A DNA stretch of 6,778 nt from an uncultured Mollicutes bacterium (GTDB lineage: Bacteria; Bacillota_I; Bacilli_A; RFN20; CAG-449): assembly GCA_900551385.1 (NCBI GenBank), contig URVS01000077.1, positions 1 through 6,778 on the forward strand, written 5' to 3'. Position numbers and translations under genes: made by a program. Below are positions 5,563 through 6,778 of this stretch, one piece after another. The number at the start of each line of letters is the position of its first letter. The stretch's first letter is position 1. The notes under the pieces were generated by a model, which ran no database searches, had not been told where the DNA came from, and was given only the letters and a program-made list of their open reading frames with translations.

Positions 5563-6168
5563 ATGATGAGCGAGTTAAAAGATAAGCAATTATTAATATA
5601 TGAATTTTTAAAAGATTTTACAAGCCAAAAAGGTTATCCTCCAACTGTTAGGGAAATCTGTAAGGCTGTTGGACTTAAGTCAACATCTTCTGTTCATGGG
5701 CACTTAAAGCAACTTGAAAAAGAAGGATTAATCAAAAGAGACCCTACAAAACCTAGAGCTTTAGAAATTGTTGATTCTGTTATCAAAAAAGAAATGATTA
5801 ATGTACCAATCATCGGAAAAGTAACTGCTGGTCTTCCTATATTAGCTAATGAAAATATTGAAGACTCTTTCCCACTACCATTAGATTATGTTAAACATAA
5901 TAATGATTTATTTATGCTTAAAGTAAGTGGCAGCAGTATGATTAAAGCAGGTATACTTGATGGAGATTTAGCTATAATTGAAAAAACTCAAACTGCATCT
6001 AATGGTGATAAGATTGTTGCCTTAATAGAAAATGAAGCAACCCTTAAAACTTTCTATAGAGAAAATAATCACATAAGATTACAACCTGAAAATGATGAGA
6101 TGGAACCAATTATCGTTGATAACTGCAGTATACTTGGTAAGCTTATAGGCATATATAGAACATATTAA
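5563..6168 (+). CDS. lexA: LexA repressor, SOS-response regulator
   Basis: 201-residue transcriptional repressor and self-cleaving protease that holds SOS genes off until RecA-ssDNA filaments trigger its cleavage. The N-terminal winged helix-turn-helix covers about 1-70, with [20 protein letters not shown] (25-44) as its core. The scissile Ala89-Gly90 lies in GKVTAGLP. Nucleophile Ser125 is in [15 protein letters not shown] and general base Lys162 is in ENEATLKTF, the S24/LexA dyad. Length is typical. Two adjacent ATGs (5563 and 5566) are possible starts: GAGGTG at 5553-5558 is 4 nt from the first and 7 nt from the second, so the second may be the main one. It is preceded by its own SOS box and promoter and followed by a terminator shared with the convergent YnbB-like gene. 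All catalytic residues are present. Confidence 0.97.
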   Translation: MMSELKDKQLLIYEFLKDFTSQKGYPPTVREICKAVGLKSTSSVHGHLKQLEKEGLIKRDPTKPRALEIVDSVIKKEMINVPIIGKVTAGLPILANENIEDSFPLPLDYVKHNNDLFMLKVSGSSMIKAGILDGDLAIIEKTQTASNGDKIVALIENEATLKTFYRENNHIRLQPENDEMEPIIVDNCSILGKLIGIYRTY

Positions 6169-6196
6169 AAAGAGAACCTTTTTAGGTTCTCTTTTT
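6167..6196. terminator. lexA terminator, probably bidirectional
   Basis: Perfect 13-bp stem, AAAAAGAGAACCT at 6167-6179 paired with 6184-6196, around a TTTT loop. The 5' arm begins inside the lexA stop codon. Five A on one side and five T on the other allow use from both strands, fitting the convergent gene that ends at 6220. Confidence 0.85.
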
Positions 6197-6219
6197 ATGG
6201 ATAATTTTATTAATTAAAA

Positions 6220-6778
6220 CTATATTATATTATTTAAAGCTAAAAGTACACCTATTTTAGCATGGTCAAATGTTAATCCACCTTGTAGATAAGCAATGTA
6301 AGGTTCTCTGATTGGTGCATCAGCAGATAATTCTATTGAAGATCCTTGAATGAATGCTCCAGCTGCCATGATTACCTCATCTGTATAACCAGGCATTGCC
6401 CATGGTTCACATTCAACGAATGAATCAATTGGTGATCCTTTTTGAATACCCTTACAGAATTTAATAAGATTTTCCTTATTACCAAACTTAATAGCTTGTA
6501 TTATGTCACTTCTCTTATCTGTGTATTTTGGTAATACGTCAAAACCAGCAAGTTCCATAATTCTTGAGCAGAAGATTGCTCCTTTAACAGCCTCCATAGC
6601 TATATGAGGTGCTAAGAATAATCCTTGGAATAATTGTCTCATAACACCAAAAGTAGAACCACACTCTCCTCCTATCCCTGGAGTAGTTAATCTGTAGCTA
6701 GCTTGTTCAACGTACTTAGCTTTACCTACAATATATCCACCTGTTGGCGCAATTCCGCCACCAGGTGGATATATTGTA
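6220..6778 (-). CDS. Methionine gamma-lyase/aluminium-resistance family PLP enzyme (YnbB-like), 5' part missing
   Basis: C-terminal 185 codons of a PLP-dependent fold-type I enzyme of the Met_gamma_lyase (PF06838, 'aluminium resistance', YnbB) family; full proteins are about 410-430 residues. Recognisable blocks read from the right edge are GGGIAPTGGYIVGK, YRLTTPGIGGECGSTFGVMR, QLFQGLFLAPHIAMEAVKGA, then AMPGYTDEVIMAAGAFIQGS, REPYIAYLQGGLTFDHAK and the end LALNNII. The ATG at 6642-6640 is internal, since the frame stays open to the edge. The exact substrate of this family is not settled. In many clostridia this gene sits near hfq, miaA and lexA, which fits the neighbourhood. Oddity: directly upstream of GGGIAPTGG the family should read roughly KN-P/I with the PLP-binding lysine, but here the sequence reads TIYPP and lies inside a foldback repeat, so residues encoded beyond about 6765 should not be trusted. 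Confidence 0.88.
   Translation of the reverse strand, partial: TIYPPGGGIAPTGGYIVGKAKYVEQASYRLTTPGIGGECGSTFGVMRQLFQGLFLAPHIAMEAVKGAIFCSRIMELAGFDVLPKYTDKRSDIIQAIKFGNKENLIKFCKGIQKGSPIDSFVECEPWAMPGYTDEVIMAAGAFIQGSSIELSADAPIREPYIAYLQGGLTFDHAKIGVLLALNNII
6727..6778. repeat. Foldback inverted repeat at the right edge, probable assembly artefact
   Basis: TACAATATATCCACCTG at 6727-6743 is repeated exactly in reverse complement at 6762-6778, the last base of the window. Inside it, TGGCG (6745-6749) and CGCCA (6756-6760) continue the pairing after one T/C mismatch, leaving a 6-nt loop. The whole is a 23-position stem with 22 pairs. It lies in a conserved coding region and replaces expected family residues. 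Confidence 0.85.

Noticed and set aside
6171..6192. GAAC...GTTC in the lexA 3' hairpin as a second SOS box
   Set aside because: The half-sites are separated by 9 nt instead of 4 and are simply the arms of the terminator stem.
6640..6642. ATG as start of the YnbB-like gene
   Set aside because: The frame continues upstream with conserved family residues (GGGIAPTGGYIVGK, YRLTTPGIGGE), so this Met is internal.
1..6778. CRISPR array, tRNA/rRNA gene, insertion sequence or riboswitch
   Set aside because: I saw no regularly spaced direct repeats, cloverleaf, transposase or terminal inverted repeats, or recognisable aptamer. The recombinase is the only mobility-related gene, and no element boundaries were found around it.

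Overview
This is a very AT-rich window with strong purine-rich ribosome binding sites (AGGTGA, GAGGTG, AGGGGG), AGA-dominated arginine codons and compact hairpin-plus-T-tract terminators. With a LexA of Gram-positive type, a Gram-positive SOS box and a methionine-gamma-lyase-like (YnbB) gene beside lexA, it suggests a chromosomal segment of a low-GC Firmicute, most likely Clostridium sensu stricto. This is inference; no species is claimed.

Layout. (1) 1-2224: two co-oriented genes of a cell-envelope O-acetylation unit: an MBOAT acyltransferase cut off at the left edge, then a membrane-anchored DHHW/AlgX-like protein. (2) 2234-2970: a single-gene unit for a SatP (GPR1/FUN34/YaaH) acetate-type transporter with its own promoter and terminator. 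(3) 3021-3252: a 60-residue orphan protein with a good ribosome binding site and its own hairpin terminator. (4) 3253-3544: about 290 bp of AT-rich sequence without a gene, holding three inverted repeats; the last is a perfect 28-bp palindrome just upstream of the next promoter. (5) 3545-5035: a tyrosine recombinase with all six catalytic residues and an unusual extra N-terminal part containing a helix-turn-helix, starting at TTG. (6) 5039-5428, minus strand: a small acidic protein with a CxxCxxC cluster, convergent with the recombinase and divergent from lexA. (7) 5500-6196: lexA with an SOS box over its -35 element, an extended -10 promoter and a terminator. (8) 6220-6778, minus strand: the C-terminal part of a methionine-gamma-lyase/aluminium-resistance family PLP enzyme, running off the right edge.

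How the parts relate. The MBOAT and DHHW genes probably act together to acetylate an extracellular polymer. LexA represses itself and may also touch the divergent CxxCxxC gene. The recombinase shows no LexA box at its promoter. The most interesting candidate is the recombinase together with the palindrome, whose size and possible 11-6-11 layout resemble a Xer/dif-type crossover site, although an operator is equally possible. A separate caution concerns the right edge: the last 52 bases form an almost perfect foldback that overwrites the conserved PLP-lysine region of the YnbB-like gene. This looks more like an assembly or library foldback artefact than biology.
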